From the NCBI GenBank assembly GCA_002700125.1, contig PACM01000028.1:1-8825 (forward strand): DNA of 8,825 bases, read 5' to 3'. Shown here piece after piece: positions 1-6,581 of the stretch. The notes below the pieces were generated by a model. That model searched no databases and had not been told where the DNA came from. It worked only from the letters and a program-made list of their open reading frames with translations. The translations under genes were made by a program, and so were the position numbers. Position 1 is the first letter of the stretch; every line of letters starts with the position of its first letter. Source of the DNA: Dehalococcoidia bacterium. Its GTDB lineage: Bacteria; Chloroflexota; Dehalococcoidia; Lucifugimonadales; Lucifugimonadaceae.

Positions 1-1028
1 AGGATATCGCTATTAGAACTGGTATTAGCTACGTGACTTCAGATATTTCGCGGTTACGTAATTCTTACAATCCTATCGTTCAAATGAATGTTTTATTGGG
101 TTTGATAAAAACTGTGAACGAGATAAGGAAAATTATCAGAAACCTGGAAATTGACGTGGTAGTAGTTCAGGGTATGGAGAACCCTCACGGTGCAATAGCA
201 GCTCGTCTGGAAGGGAAAAAAGTGGTTGGCCAAATACTGGGTTTAGGTATTCCGACTAACGCTAGGAGAATCATTTCTTTATGGAGTCGCGCGATATGTG
301 ATGTAGCGATGATGCCAGGTCTTAGTTTACATGGCCATTTTCCAGGGTTTCTGCAACGCGAAGATTGTGTGTTCTTTATACCGCCAGTCGATCACAATAA
401 ATATTTTTTTAATCAGAAAAGCCAATCTCTTGCTAACCGAATCGGCATCGATATAAGCAGGCCTGTCGTTGGTACAATAGGTAATGTGAACCCGGCGAAG
501 GACTATATTACTTTTCTCGCTTCAGCGGCCGAAGTTTCAAGATTCTTGCCCGGAACACAATTTATAGTTAAAGGTAACGTTCCGATTAGCCAAACCCGCT
601 ACTTCCACTCCCTTCTGTCATACTGCAAGAAATTAGGGTTGCAGAGAGGACGTGACATCTTTTTTATTCAAGATTCTGATGACTCAGTAGATATAATTTC
701 CCTGATGGATGTGTATGTTCAACCTTCTAAAGGAGAAGGTATATCCACAGCTTTATTAGAAGCTATGTCTATGGAGAGACCCGTGGTCGCCACTGAAGTA
801 GGTTCAACTGAGGACGTAGTGAATGATGGGTTAAATGGTTTTCTGATCCCTGCAGAAGATCCCCAAAAAGCTTCAGAGCTAATTTTGCACCTTTTAAAAT
901 ATTCGGATAAAGCCCTTGCCCTTGGTAGGAGTGCTCGTCAGTTTGTAGTTGAAAACGCCTCAATACAATCATGTGCGAGTGCACACATCCGGGCAATTCA
1001 GATGGCTTGCGCAGCCAAAACCAAATAA
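1..1028 (+). CDS. Glycosyltransferase, GT4-like C-terminal domain (5'-truncated by window edge)
   Basis: This enzyme probably transfers a sugar from a nucleotide donor to a growing lipid-linked or surface glycan on the cytoplasmic side of the membrane. The reading frame is open to the left edge from base 3, so the GTG at 33 is an internal codon rather than a trusted start, and part of the N-terminal acceptor domain is missing. Counting from that GTG, residues 145-157 (VVGTIGNVNPAKD) are the usual opening of the C-terminal donor-binding Rossmann domain. E235 and E243 (EGISTALLE) form the E-x7-E donor-site motif of the GT4/GT-B fold. A GSTEDVV-x-DGLNGFL segment at about 257-271 is also typical. 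Donor and acceptor cannot be read from sequence. The stop is followed at once by the ribosome-binding site of the epimerase gene, so the two are very likely co-transcribed. The family call is firm; the specific role is unknown. Confidence 0.88.
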   Translation, partial: DIAIRTGISYVTSDISRLRNSYNPIVQMNVLLGLIKTVNEIRKIIRNLEIDVVVVQGMENPHGAIAARLEGKKVVGQILGLGIPTNARRIISLWSRAICDVAMMPGLSLHGHFPGFLQREDCVFFIPPVDHNKYFFNQKSQSLANRIGIDISRPVVGTIGNVNPAKDYITFLASAAEVSRFLPGTQFIVKGNVPISQTRYFHSLLSYCKKLGLQRGRDIFFIQDSDDSVDIISLMDVYVQPSKGEGISTALLEAMSMERPVVATEVGSTEDVVNDGLNGFLIPAEDPQKASELILHLLKYSDKALALGRSARQFVVENASIQSCASAHIRAIQMACAAKTK

Positions 1029-1031
1029 GGG
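1027..1031 (+). promoter_or_regulatory. Shine-Dalgarno that decides the epimerase start
   Basis: AAGGG overlaps the stop codon (TAA, 1026-1028) of the preceding glycosyltransferase. It directly abuts an ATG at 1032, which is too close to use, and lies 9 nt before an in-frame ATG at 1041, which is ideal. This supports 1041 as the start and implies translational coupling between the two genes. Confidence 0.6.
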
Positions 1032-1040
1032 ATGAATTTC

Positions 1041-2015
1041 ATGAACAAGAAAATTCTCGTGACAGGTGCTGGAGGATTTATTGGCCACCACCTAGTTGAA
1101 CACCTTAAAGAACGAGGTTATTGGGTCAGAGGAGTGGATATAAAAGAACCCGAATATTCTTCGTCTCCTGCTGATGAGTTTGAATTTTTAGACCTAAGAA
1201 GATGGGATGCTTGCCTTCAAGCGACGAGAGGAATAGATGAGGTTTATAACCTAGCAGCTGATATGGGGGGAATAGGCTACATAACCGAGTTCCTGGCAGA
1301 TATTGCCCGAAACAATACTCTCATTAATATGCATATGTTAGAAGCTGCACGTGTTAACGAAATTTCGAAATTCTTCTATTCTTCTTCAGCTTGTATATAT
1401 CCTGCCTATCTTCAGAACAGTGCCGATGTGACACCTTTGAAGGAATCAAACGCATATCCTGCCGATCCTGAAGAGGGCTACGGTTGGGAAAAACTATATA
1501 TGGAAAAAATGTGTCAGTATTACACGCATGATTATGGTTTAGAAACTAGAGTAGCCAGATTCCACAATGTTTACGGCACATTAGGCACTTACGATGGAGG
1601 TAAGGAAAAAGCTCCAGCGGCCATATGTCGCAAGGTCGCCTTAGCTAGGGATGGGGGAGACATAGAGATATGGGGAGACGGTAATCAAACTAGATCATTT
1701 ATGTACGTGGATGACTGTGTTGAGGGAATTTATAGGATAACGGCCTCTGACGCCAGTGAACCTTTGAATCTTGGTATGGATGTGATGGTAACAATCAATG
1801 AATTAGTCGATCTTATATCGGAAGTAGCCGGGAAATCATTGATAAAAAAGCATGACATCACTAAACCCCAGGGAGTTAGGGGAAGAAATAGCGACAACTC
1901 TAAACTTAATGAGCTTTTGAATTGGTCCCCCCAATTTTCCCTCGCTGACGGACTTTCAATAACATATCACTGGATTGAGTCGGAACTGAGAAATGCAGGA
2001 AGAATTTCTGGATGA
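1041..2015 (+). CDS. NAD-dependent extended-SDR sugar-nucleotide epimerase, GDP-mannose 3,5-epimerase-like
   Basis: Numbering is from the ATG at 1041 (324 aa). The N-terminal Rossmann motif TGAGGFIG lies at 8-15, the SDR Tyr-x3-Lys pair is Y147/K151 (GYGWEK), and MGGIGYI at about 75-81 follows the NLAAD strand. The protein closely follows plant GDP-D-mannose 3',5'-epimerase as I recall it: SSACIYP with C118, GGKEKAPAA with K190, WGDGNQTRSF, and GVRGRNSDN near the C-terminus. C118 and K190 match the acid/base pair (Cys145 and Lys217 in Arabidopsis) with identical spacing. The known plant reaction converts GDP-D-mannose to GDP-L-galactose and GDP-L-gulose; the same reaction here is inference. 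An ATG also exists at 1032, but AAGGG (1027-1031) touches it, whereas the same motif sits 9 nt before 1041, so I chose 1041. The gene overlaps the next by ATGA. Another epimerase or reductase of GDP-sugars is the main alternative. Confidence 0.88.
   Translation: MNKKILVTGAGGFIGHHLVEHLKERGYWVRGVDIKEPEYSSSPADEFEFLDLRRWDACLQATRGIDEVYNLAADMGGIGYITEFLADIARNNTLINMHMLEAARVNEISKFFYSSSACIYPAYLQNSADVTPLKESNAYPADPEEGYGWEKLYMEKMCQYYTHDYGLETRVARFHNVYGTLGTYDGGKEKAPAAICRKVALARDGGDIEIWGDGNQTRSFMYVDDCVEGIYRITASDASEPLNLGMDVMVTINELVDLISEVAGKSLIKKHDITKPQGVRGRNSDNSKLNELLNWSPQFSLADGLSITYHWIESELRNAGRISG
1997..2002 (+). promoter_or_regulatory. Shine-Dalgarno for the WbuB-like glycosyltransferase
   Basis: AGGAAG lies inside the 3' end of the epimerase gene, 9 nt before the ATG at 2012. 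It supports that start even though the two coding regions overlap by four bases. Confidence 0.5.
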
Positions 2016-3247
2016 ACGACGCAGGCGGAATCCGGCGTGTGATGATAATTAATCAATACTATGCGCCAGATGTGGCGTCGTCAGGTCAACTCATTGCAGA
2101 CCTTTGCGAAGGCTTGGTCGAAGTAGGTCATGAAGTTACCGTTGTTTGTTCTCAGCCAAGCTATGACGAAGAAGTTGAGGAGGCACCTCATTTTGAAGAA
2201 CTAGACGGGGTTAAAATCCACAGGGTCAGGATGCGGGGGACTACGGGACGTAGGTCGATAGTGTTACGTACACTCGGATATATTCGATTTCTGATTTTCA
2301 GTTGGTGGATTGCAAGAGGTCTTGTATCGGGAAATAAATATGACGTCGTCGTTGCTTTTTCAAATCCCCCTTTTGTGGGAGTTGTGGGTGCTCTAATTGC
2401 CCGTAAAGGGTCTATTCCGTTCCTTTCTGTCTTGTATGACATACACCCTGATATTGTTCGATCAACAAACTGGATTAACCTGCCCAAGGTCGTTTTCAGT
2501 TTGTGGGAACAGATCACTTGCTGGATACTTTCTCAAGCCTCTTCTGTTGTCGTTCTCGGGCAAGGAATGAAACAAACACTGATCGATACCAAAAAGGTCA
2601 ATAGTGAGGCTATCAATGTGATACCGGTCTGGGCACGTCCAGAATTTGATATTGGTCAGGAACCAGATCCCGAAACTAAATCTAGATTTGCTATATCTGA
2701 CGAAGAATTCATAGTTACTTTTGCTGGGAACATAGGGATTATGCAGCCCATCGAACATGTACTAGATGCAGCTGAGAGACTCAGAACTTGCAATGTTAGA
2801 TTTCTTTTTTTAGGGGGGGGCGTCGGTTTTGAACGTATTTCAGACTTAGTAGCAAAAAAGAATCTGTCTAACGTAACAATTCTTTCATATCAACCATTTA
2901 CTGAATTCAAAAACCTTTTGTTATCAAGTGATGTGTGCTTAGTCACCTTAGCTGACGGAATGGAAAAGTTATCCGTTCCATCAAGGGCATATACCTTTCT
3001 GTCAGCAGGCAAACCTATCATAGCCGTAATGAATGTGAACTCAGATGTTTCAGTTCTGGTTTCAGATACAAAGTCAGGATGGGTTGTTGATAGCGGAATA
3101 GACCTATCTAAACTGTTAGAATCGTTGGTTGTCAATAATGTGGAATTAATAGAAAGAGGAACAAACGCTTCGAACTGCTATAAACAAGGTTTTACGAAGC
3201 AAATAGCGATTCGAAAGTTTTCAGAGTTGATCGGCCAAATCTCCTGA
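2012..3247 (+). CDS. Glycosyltransferase, WbuB/WcaI-like GT4 family
   Basis: This is a 411-aa GT-B glycosyltransferase, full length for the family. The N-terminal domain begins MIINQYYAPD (11-20), followed by a GxLIADL acceptor-side helix, and DVVVAFSNPP at 111-120 is typical of WbuB-like enzymes. The hydrophobic stretches around 90-104 and 121-142 may be peripheral membrane contacts. The linker NVIPVWARPE (202-211) leads to the donor domain, whose first strand is IVTFAGNIGIMQ (234-245). The C-terminal motif KLSVPSRAYTFLSAGKP (319-335) is the family's donor-site segment; T328 stands where many relatives have the second Glu of E-x7-E. The start is supported by AGGAAG at 1997-2002, 9 nt upstream, and by the 4-base overlap with the epimerase stop. 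WbuB relatives often transfer amino sugars such as N-acetyl-L-fucosamine, but the donor here is unknown. A T7-A-G8 homopolymer pair lies inside the gene at 2805-2820. Confidence 0.9.
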   Translation: MNDAGGIRRVMIINQYYAPDVASSGQLIADLCEGLVEVGHEVTVVCSQPSYDEEVEEAPHFEELDGVKIHRVRMRGTTGRRSIVLRTLGYIRFLIFSWWIARGLVSGNKYDVVVAFSNPPFVGVVGALIARKGSIPFLSVLYDIHPDIVRSTNWINLPKVVFSLWEQITCWILSQASSVVVLGQGMKQTLIDTKKVNSEAINVIPVWARPEFDIGQEPDPETKSRFAISDEEFIVTFAGNIGIMQPIEHVLDAAERLRTCNVRFLFLGGGVGFERISDLVAKKNLSNVTILSYQPFTEFKNLLLSSDVCLVTLADGMEKLSVPSRAYTFLSAGKPIIAVMNVNSDVSVLVSDTKSGWVVDSGIDLSKLLESLVVNNVELIERGTNASNCYKQGFTKQIAIRKFSELIGQIS

Positions 3248-3382
3248 TATTCAAGATTAATTCTCTGAGTGCTCGGCTTATCGTTTTACGACCTTAATGC
3301 CATTTTTCGATTCATATGGTTAAGTCGGCTTAGGCGAAGTCCGTTAGTTACTGCGGGCGATTGCCTTTAATAGAAGCGTCCC
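3248..3382. other. Convergent intergenic junction between the two gene sets
   Basis: These 135 bases separate the stop codons of two convergent glycosyltransferase genes, a place where a bidirectional terminator is expected. I see no GC-rich stem with a following T-run on either strand. The only notable structure is an imperfect inverted repeat at 3293-3324. I see no ORF, attachment site or mobile-element end in it. Confidence 0.6.
3293..3324. repeat. Imperfect inverted repeat, possible stem-loop between convergent genes
   Basis: CTTAA plus CCAT (3293-3297 and 3300-3303, with a two-base TG bulge) pairs with ATGG plus TTAAG (3316-3324) around a 12-base loop. That gives nine base pairs, mostly A-T, with no T-tract on either side. 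It could slow or end transcription from either direction, but it does not meet the usual intrinsic-terminator pattern. Confidence 0.3.
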
Positions 3383-4531
3383 TTATGTGTGACTTCTGAT
3401 TGCCTCATATAAGCCTAGTACTTTTTCGGCACTATTGTCCCAGCTGAACGTAGACACAATACTTCTAATATTCTCTTGACCCATTCTTGACCTGAGTGCC
3501 GAATTCGTTGCAAGGGTTACGATTGCCTCGGTGTACTCATTTTTATTGGATGGATCAACTAAGAATCCATTCAATCCGTCCTTGATCTGGTAATGGATTC
3601 CCCCGACATTTGTGGCTACAATCGGCAATCCGCTGCTCATCGACTCAAGAATTACGTTTGGGAAGTTATCGTAGTGTGAAGTCAATGCAAATATGTCTGA
3701 TGCTTTATAAAAATCAGCCACTGAAGATTGGGGCTGATTACCCACAAACAAAACTTTGTCACTAATTCTTGTTCCCTCAACAAGATTTTTGAGTTGGGTT
3801 TCTTGTTCTCCGGAGCCAACTAAAATCAAGTACATATCAGGCACTAATTTAAGGGCGTTTGAAAAACTGGATATAAGAAATTCTATATTCTTGATAGGTA
3901 TTAACCTACCTACAAACAACAACACCGTGCTGGTTTCAGAGATTTTGTATTTTGATCTGATATGCGACGCTCTACCCGGCTTAAACATATTCCTGTCAAC
4001 CCCCGGCGGCACGTCTAAGGAATTTGGATCAAGTTCACGAGCCCTATCAAGCGCAGCACCATTTGCAATATTTGCAGTGTAAGTTCCGAACCATTTCTCA
4101 GTCCATGAACTAGGGGGACCGGGCCAGCGTATTACCGTAGGGACATTAAGGCCACAATTAATTAGGCTGGCTAATCTTGGAAAGCCACAGATTTGAATTA
4201 CATCGACATCAAAAACTTTGTCTTTCGCTAATTTCCTAAAACTCATGTTTTCAAAGATTCGTCGATCCAGGATACTTGATCTACCTCCGATCGACCGGAG
4301 CGGTCTAAGAGAGCTAGACATATATTTGTAGTCTAACCATCTTAGATATGGGGACCGTATATATCTGGTAGGAAATTCCATCACAGGGTGATCTATCTTG
4401 AAAAATCTCCTACCGGTTATGAAAGTTATTTCACAGCCCTTTTTATGAAGGGCCTTTGCAAGATTTAAGTCAAAAAATTCTCCGCCGCCCCTGTGAATTC
4501 CCATCATTCGATTAATAAATGTGATTTTCAT
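3383..4531 (-). CDS. Glycosyltransferase, GT4 family
   Basis: This is a 382-aa GT-B enzyme, normal length for GT4. The N-terminal acceptor domain starts with MKITFINRMMGIHRGGGE; its glycine-rich loop (about 11-17) is typical, and no signal peptide is seen. NANGAALDRAR-like and DVPPGVDRNMFKPG segments (to about 186) precede the donor domain, whose first strand is LLFVGRLIPIKNIE (204-217) with the usual basic K214. YDNFPNVILES (287-297) supplies the E-x7-E site with D288 in the first position and E296 in the second; Asp there occurs in other DNFPN-type GT4 enzymes. NVGGIHYQIKDGLNGFLV (308-325) is a standard C-terminal block. It is the last gene of the leftward set, 13 nt after the deacetylase-like gene. 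The only ribosome-site candidate, AGGA within that gene's TAG stop, is 11 nt from the ATG and weak. Donor and acceptor are unknown. Confidence 0.92.
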   Translation of the reverse strand: MKITFINRMMGIHRGGGEFFDLNLAKALHKKGCEITFITGRRFFKIDHPVMEFPTRYIRSPYLRWLDYKYMSSSLRPLRSIGGRSSILDRRIFENMSFRKLAKDKVFDVDVIQICGFPRLASLINCGLNVPTVIRWPGPPSSWTEKWFGTYTANIANGAALDRARELDPNSLDVPPGVDRNMFKPGRASHIRSKYKISETSTVLLFVGRLIPIKNIEFLISSFSNALKLVPDMYLILVGSGEQETQLKNLVEGTRISDKVLFVGNQPQSSVADFYKASDIFALTSHYDNFPNVILESMSSGLPIVATNVGGIHYQIKDGLNGFLVDPSNKNEYTEAIVTLATNSALRSRMGQENIRSIVSTFSWDNSAEKVLGLYEAIRSHT

Positions 4532-4544
4532 CTATTGGGAAATC

Positions 4545-5372
4545 CTAAGATTTTTCCTTTGCGAATGCTTCTTCCACTCCTACGAATGTCGCGCCTGAAT
4601 CGTTGGCTTTTTCTATTAGATTCAATAACAGATCGGTTAATGTCCGTTTCTCGGTGTCATGTTTAGATTTTGATTCCCAATAGTGTGTCGCGACAATGAA
4701 CACACCTTCCTTTTTTCGGCACTCTTCAAAATCTGATAGTAATCTCAGCCAATTGGACCTTGGCGCCAGGGAGCGACACATTAACTGTTTGTGACCTACA
4801 AATTCCCTAACGTTATATGGATAAGACCTGTTGAGCCGCGAGGTCAATGCATAGCCTAGGTTCACTGGATTTACTCTCATGAGACTGCGTGTCCCAGTAA
4901 CTCCCAACAAGTTTAGTCTTGCTTTTGTAATTGCTTTCAGGCCCCTTTGACCGATTGCATTGCTAGGAGGGACAAAAGATGTCACGTTCACCCCTAAGGC
5001 ATCTTTTAATATCGTTTGCCCTTTCCTGACTCGGGATTCCAAGTCACTTCTCCAGATAAATTCGGGGATTCTTGTGAGGTCGGAGTTGATTTTATATTGA
5101 TGGTCATAGCCGTGGAGCATAATCTCTAAACGGCCCTTCTCGATGCTTTCTCCAAGGAACTTGATTAGAGAGGAATTTTCCGTTATCGGTATGGGTTCGC
5201 TCTCCTGGAAAAATTTAAGTTGGTTGCCTCGGTTGTATGTTTTAACGTCGCACGGGATCACGCCGAGCGAGATCGGTATCTTGTCCCACAAGTTGCCATA
5301 AGCATCCTTTAACTCCGTTGCGTCAGTGAAAAAACTCGTGTCATCGTCTCTTATCGCAAATAGCAACTTCAT
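4545..5372 (-). CDS. Polysaccharide deacetylase-like protein (NodB-fold, divergent; DUF2334-like)
   Basis: This 275-aa protein resembles the carbohydrate esterase 4/NodB and DUF2334 group of metal-dependent deacetylases. Acidic residues D9-D11 (IRDDDTSF) at the end of the first strand match the catalytic Asp pair. HGYDH (H87, H91) is the metal-binding H-x3-H. FVPPSN (133-138) fits the third motif, with Val in place of the Arg common in NodB enzymes. THYWE places H230 where the late catalytic His is expected. These residues suggest an active hydrolase that removes N- or O-acetyl groups from sugars, but no substrate can be named. No signal peptide is visible, so it would act in the cytoplasm, probably on a lipid-linked intermediate or nucleotide sugar. 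AGGAG (5373-5377) abuts the ATG with no spacer, and a TTG two codons later (5364-5366) is better spaced. A distant glycoside hydrolase or inactive relative is possible. Confidence 0.72.
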   Translation of the reverse strand: MKLLFAIRDDDTSFFTDATELKDAYGNLWDKIPISLGVIPCDVKTYNRGNQLKFFQESEPIPITENSSLIKFLGESIEKGRLEIMLHGYDHQYKINSDLTRIPEFIWRSDLESRVRKGQTILKDALGVNVTSFVPPSNAIGQRGLKAITKARLNLLGVTGTRSLMRVNPVNLGYALTSRLNRSYPYNVREFVGHKQLMCRSLAPRSNWLRLLSDFEECRKKEGVFIVATHYWESKSKHDTEKRTLTDLLLNLIEKANDSGATFVGVEEAFAKEKS

Positions 5373-5815
5373 CTCCTATGTAAGTACGACAATAGTTTTC
5401 CATTAAGAAGTGTGCCAGAAAACGACTTTACTCGGAAGGTTTAATGAGCTCGTAAGAAAATTACTTGAGCGGAAAGAAAGCATGATCTAATTATAGGTAT
5501 AGCCAACAAATTGGGTGAATCACTTGTTTAGGTTGATACCACATTTTGCAGTTGGCGACATCCGTTGTGCTATTCGCTAAAATTTGTTTTGCGTCATCTG
5601 AAATAGTCTGAGCAACTATAAATTCAGAATCGCACAATTTGTAAGAATGGAATGATTATTTCTGCTGTTAACCTTCTTGGAAGCTACTATAAATTTGGAA
5701 ATCATCCTTCTCCGTCGTACTATGTAAAATCAGCCGATGAGAGTGTGATTCCAAATATTTCTCTTCTAATCGAAGATTTCTGTTTGAGAATCAATCTTGA
5801 CCAATTAAATGTTCT
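5373..5815. other. 443-bp intergenic region in the leftward gene set
   Basis: This is the longest non-coding stretch in an otherwise tight cluster, between the methyltransferase stop and the deacetylase-like start. It holds a possible leftward promoter (5490-5519) and an unrecognised + strand ORF (5652-5819). A - strand open frame also runs from a TTG at 5637 to 5491 (48 aa), with no ribosome site and no recognisable motif. I see no tRNA, insertion-sequence end or clear terminator. A decayed gene is possible but not shown. Confidence 0.5.
5490..5519 (-). promoter_or_regulatory. Candidate promoter for the deacetylase-like and last glycosyltransferase genes
   Basis: On the - strand, TTCACC (5514-5519; four of six bases match the sigma-70 -35) is separated by 18 nt from a perfect TATAAT (5490-5495). 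Transcription would start near 5483 and give a leader of about 110 nt. In AT-rich DNA such matches arise by chance, so this is tentative. Confidence 0.35.
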
Positions 5816-5819
5816 TTAG
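5652..5819 (+). CDS. Hypothetical small ORF, 55 aa, unrecognised
   Basis: An ATG-initiated frame encodes 55 residues starting MIISAVNLLGSYYKFGN and ends four bases into the convergent methyltransferase gene. The frame is open back to 5622. No good ribosome-binding site precedes it; GGA lies directly against the ATG. Composition is ordinary rather than low-complexity and no transmembrane segment is clear. I recognise no family. It runs against the neighbouring genes and could be chance, or the tail of a decayed gene. It is listed because the surrounding gap is unusually long for this cluster. Confidence 0.18.
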   Translation: MIISAVNLLGSYYKFGNHPSPSYYVKSADESVIPNISLLIEDFCLRINLDQLNVL

Positions 5820-6574
5820 TTGCGGACCTTCTTTTTTACCCAATAGGCTGTTACACAAGGAAAGTATGTTTTCGCCAACGCATTCCTAACTTTCATGAAC
5901 TTGTAGGGAAACAATCGGTACGGAGAGTGGAAAAACAGTTCAGTCTTCTTAACTACAATAAATCCATTTGAGTTGAATCGAGATTCCCACCAGTTGGTTT
6001 TGAAACTACAGAATTCGTCCAAATGACTTTTTGAGACCCCGTGGATAGTCGGCTTTAAGGTACTGATTACGGAACGGTCAGATCGGTTAGGGGAGACCTG
6101 GCAAGAATTACAAGCTGTCGAATGTGGCCTTCTACGACGAAACTTTCTTACCAGAGCACGAGAGAGATGCATTGGATGAGTTATGAACTGCAGTGACTTC
6201 CACCAGATTGTTGGCATAGTATGAACCATAGTGACGTCATTAGTAGAGACTCTGTACAGCTCATTCAAACATGAATCCAGATCCACGATGTGCTCGAGAA
6301 CGTTGGAAGAAAATATGGCGTCAAACGAATTGCCGGAGAAAGGTAGTTTTTGGGCATCAGCTTTAATTAGACTGGGAAACTTTGCGCGCGGGTTGATCTC
6401 AGTGGGGACAACCTTCTCAAAATAATCGGCTAACGACGATGACAGTAGCCCGTCGCCACATCCGATTTCCAGCAGAGCTTTAGGTCTTGGGTCGGGCCAT
6501 TCATCTAACAGCTGAAAAAGATCTCTTAGCCGTAAGTACTGGGGCCAGTCGACTCCTGGATGGTCGATAAACAA
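5816..6574 (-). CDS. SAM-dependent class I methyltransferase (Methyltransf_11-like)
   Basis: This 252-aa protein has a class I Rossmann methyltransferase core. Motif I is LLEIGCGDG (34-42), E59 ends the second strand, ADAQKLPF (72-79) carries the adenine-side acidic residue, and DAIFSSNVLEH (85-95) is the motif IV region. The C-terminal half, with HGVSKSHLDEF (178-188) and a WWESRFNSNGF stretch, resembles methyltransferases of O-antigen and capsule loci, so methylation of a glycan sugar is likely (inference). A CxxC (C155, C158) in the middle is not a complete metal site. The start is a TTG. A stop (6605-6607) lies in frame upstream with no ATG or GTG between, so the protein can be at most ten residues longer. 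The TTG is 7 nt past the stop of the upstream glycosyltransferase, which suggests coupling. No good Shine-Dalgarno is visible. Confidence 0.88.
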   Translation of the reverse strand: MFIDHPGVDWPQYLRLRDLFQLLDEWPDPRPKALLEIGCGDGLLSSSLADYFEKVVPTEINPRAKFPSLIKADAQKLPFSGNSFDAIFSSNVLEHIVDLDSCLNELYRVSTNDVTMVHTMPTIWWKSLQFITHPMHLSRALVRKFRRRRPHSTACNSCQVSPNRSDRSVISTLKPTIHGVSKSHLDEFCSFKTNWWESRFNSNGFIVVKKTELFFHSPYRLFPYKFMKVRNALAKTYFPCVTAYWVKKKVRN

Positions 6575-6581
6575 GCGGCTG

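Noticed and set aside
33..35. GTG as the start of the first glycosyltransferase
   Set aside because: The frame is open through base 3 to the window edge, and a GT4 N-terminal domain would need more residues; the gene is truncated by the window.
404..410. T7 run in the first glycosyltransferase as a phase-variable tract
   Set aside because: It is short, encodes ordinary Phe codons in AT-rich DNA, and has no adjacent second tract; much weaker than the G8 run.
2188..2758. - strand frames of about 100 codons opposite the WbuB-like gene
   Set aside because: They lie wholly inside a well-supported + strand gene, overlap each other and show no family motifs.
3356..3370. GGC-GATT-GCC followed by TTT as a terminator of the + strand genes
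   Set aside because: The stem is only three to four pairs and the T-run three bases, too weak for an intrinsic terminator.
5491..5637. - strand 48-codon frame in the long gap as a gene
   Set aside because: It needs a TTG start without a ribosome site, overlaps the candidate promoter and has no recognisable motif; kept only as a note on the gap.
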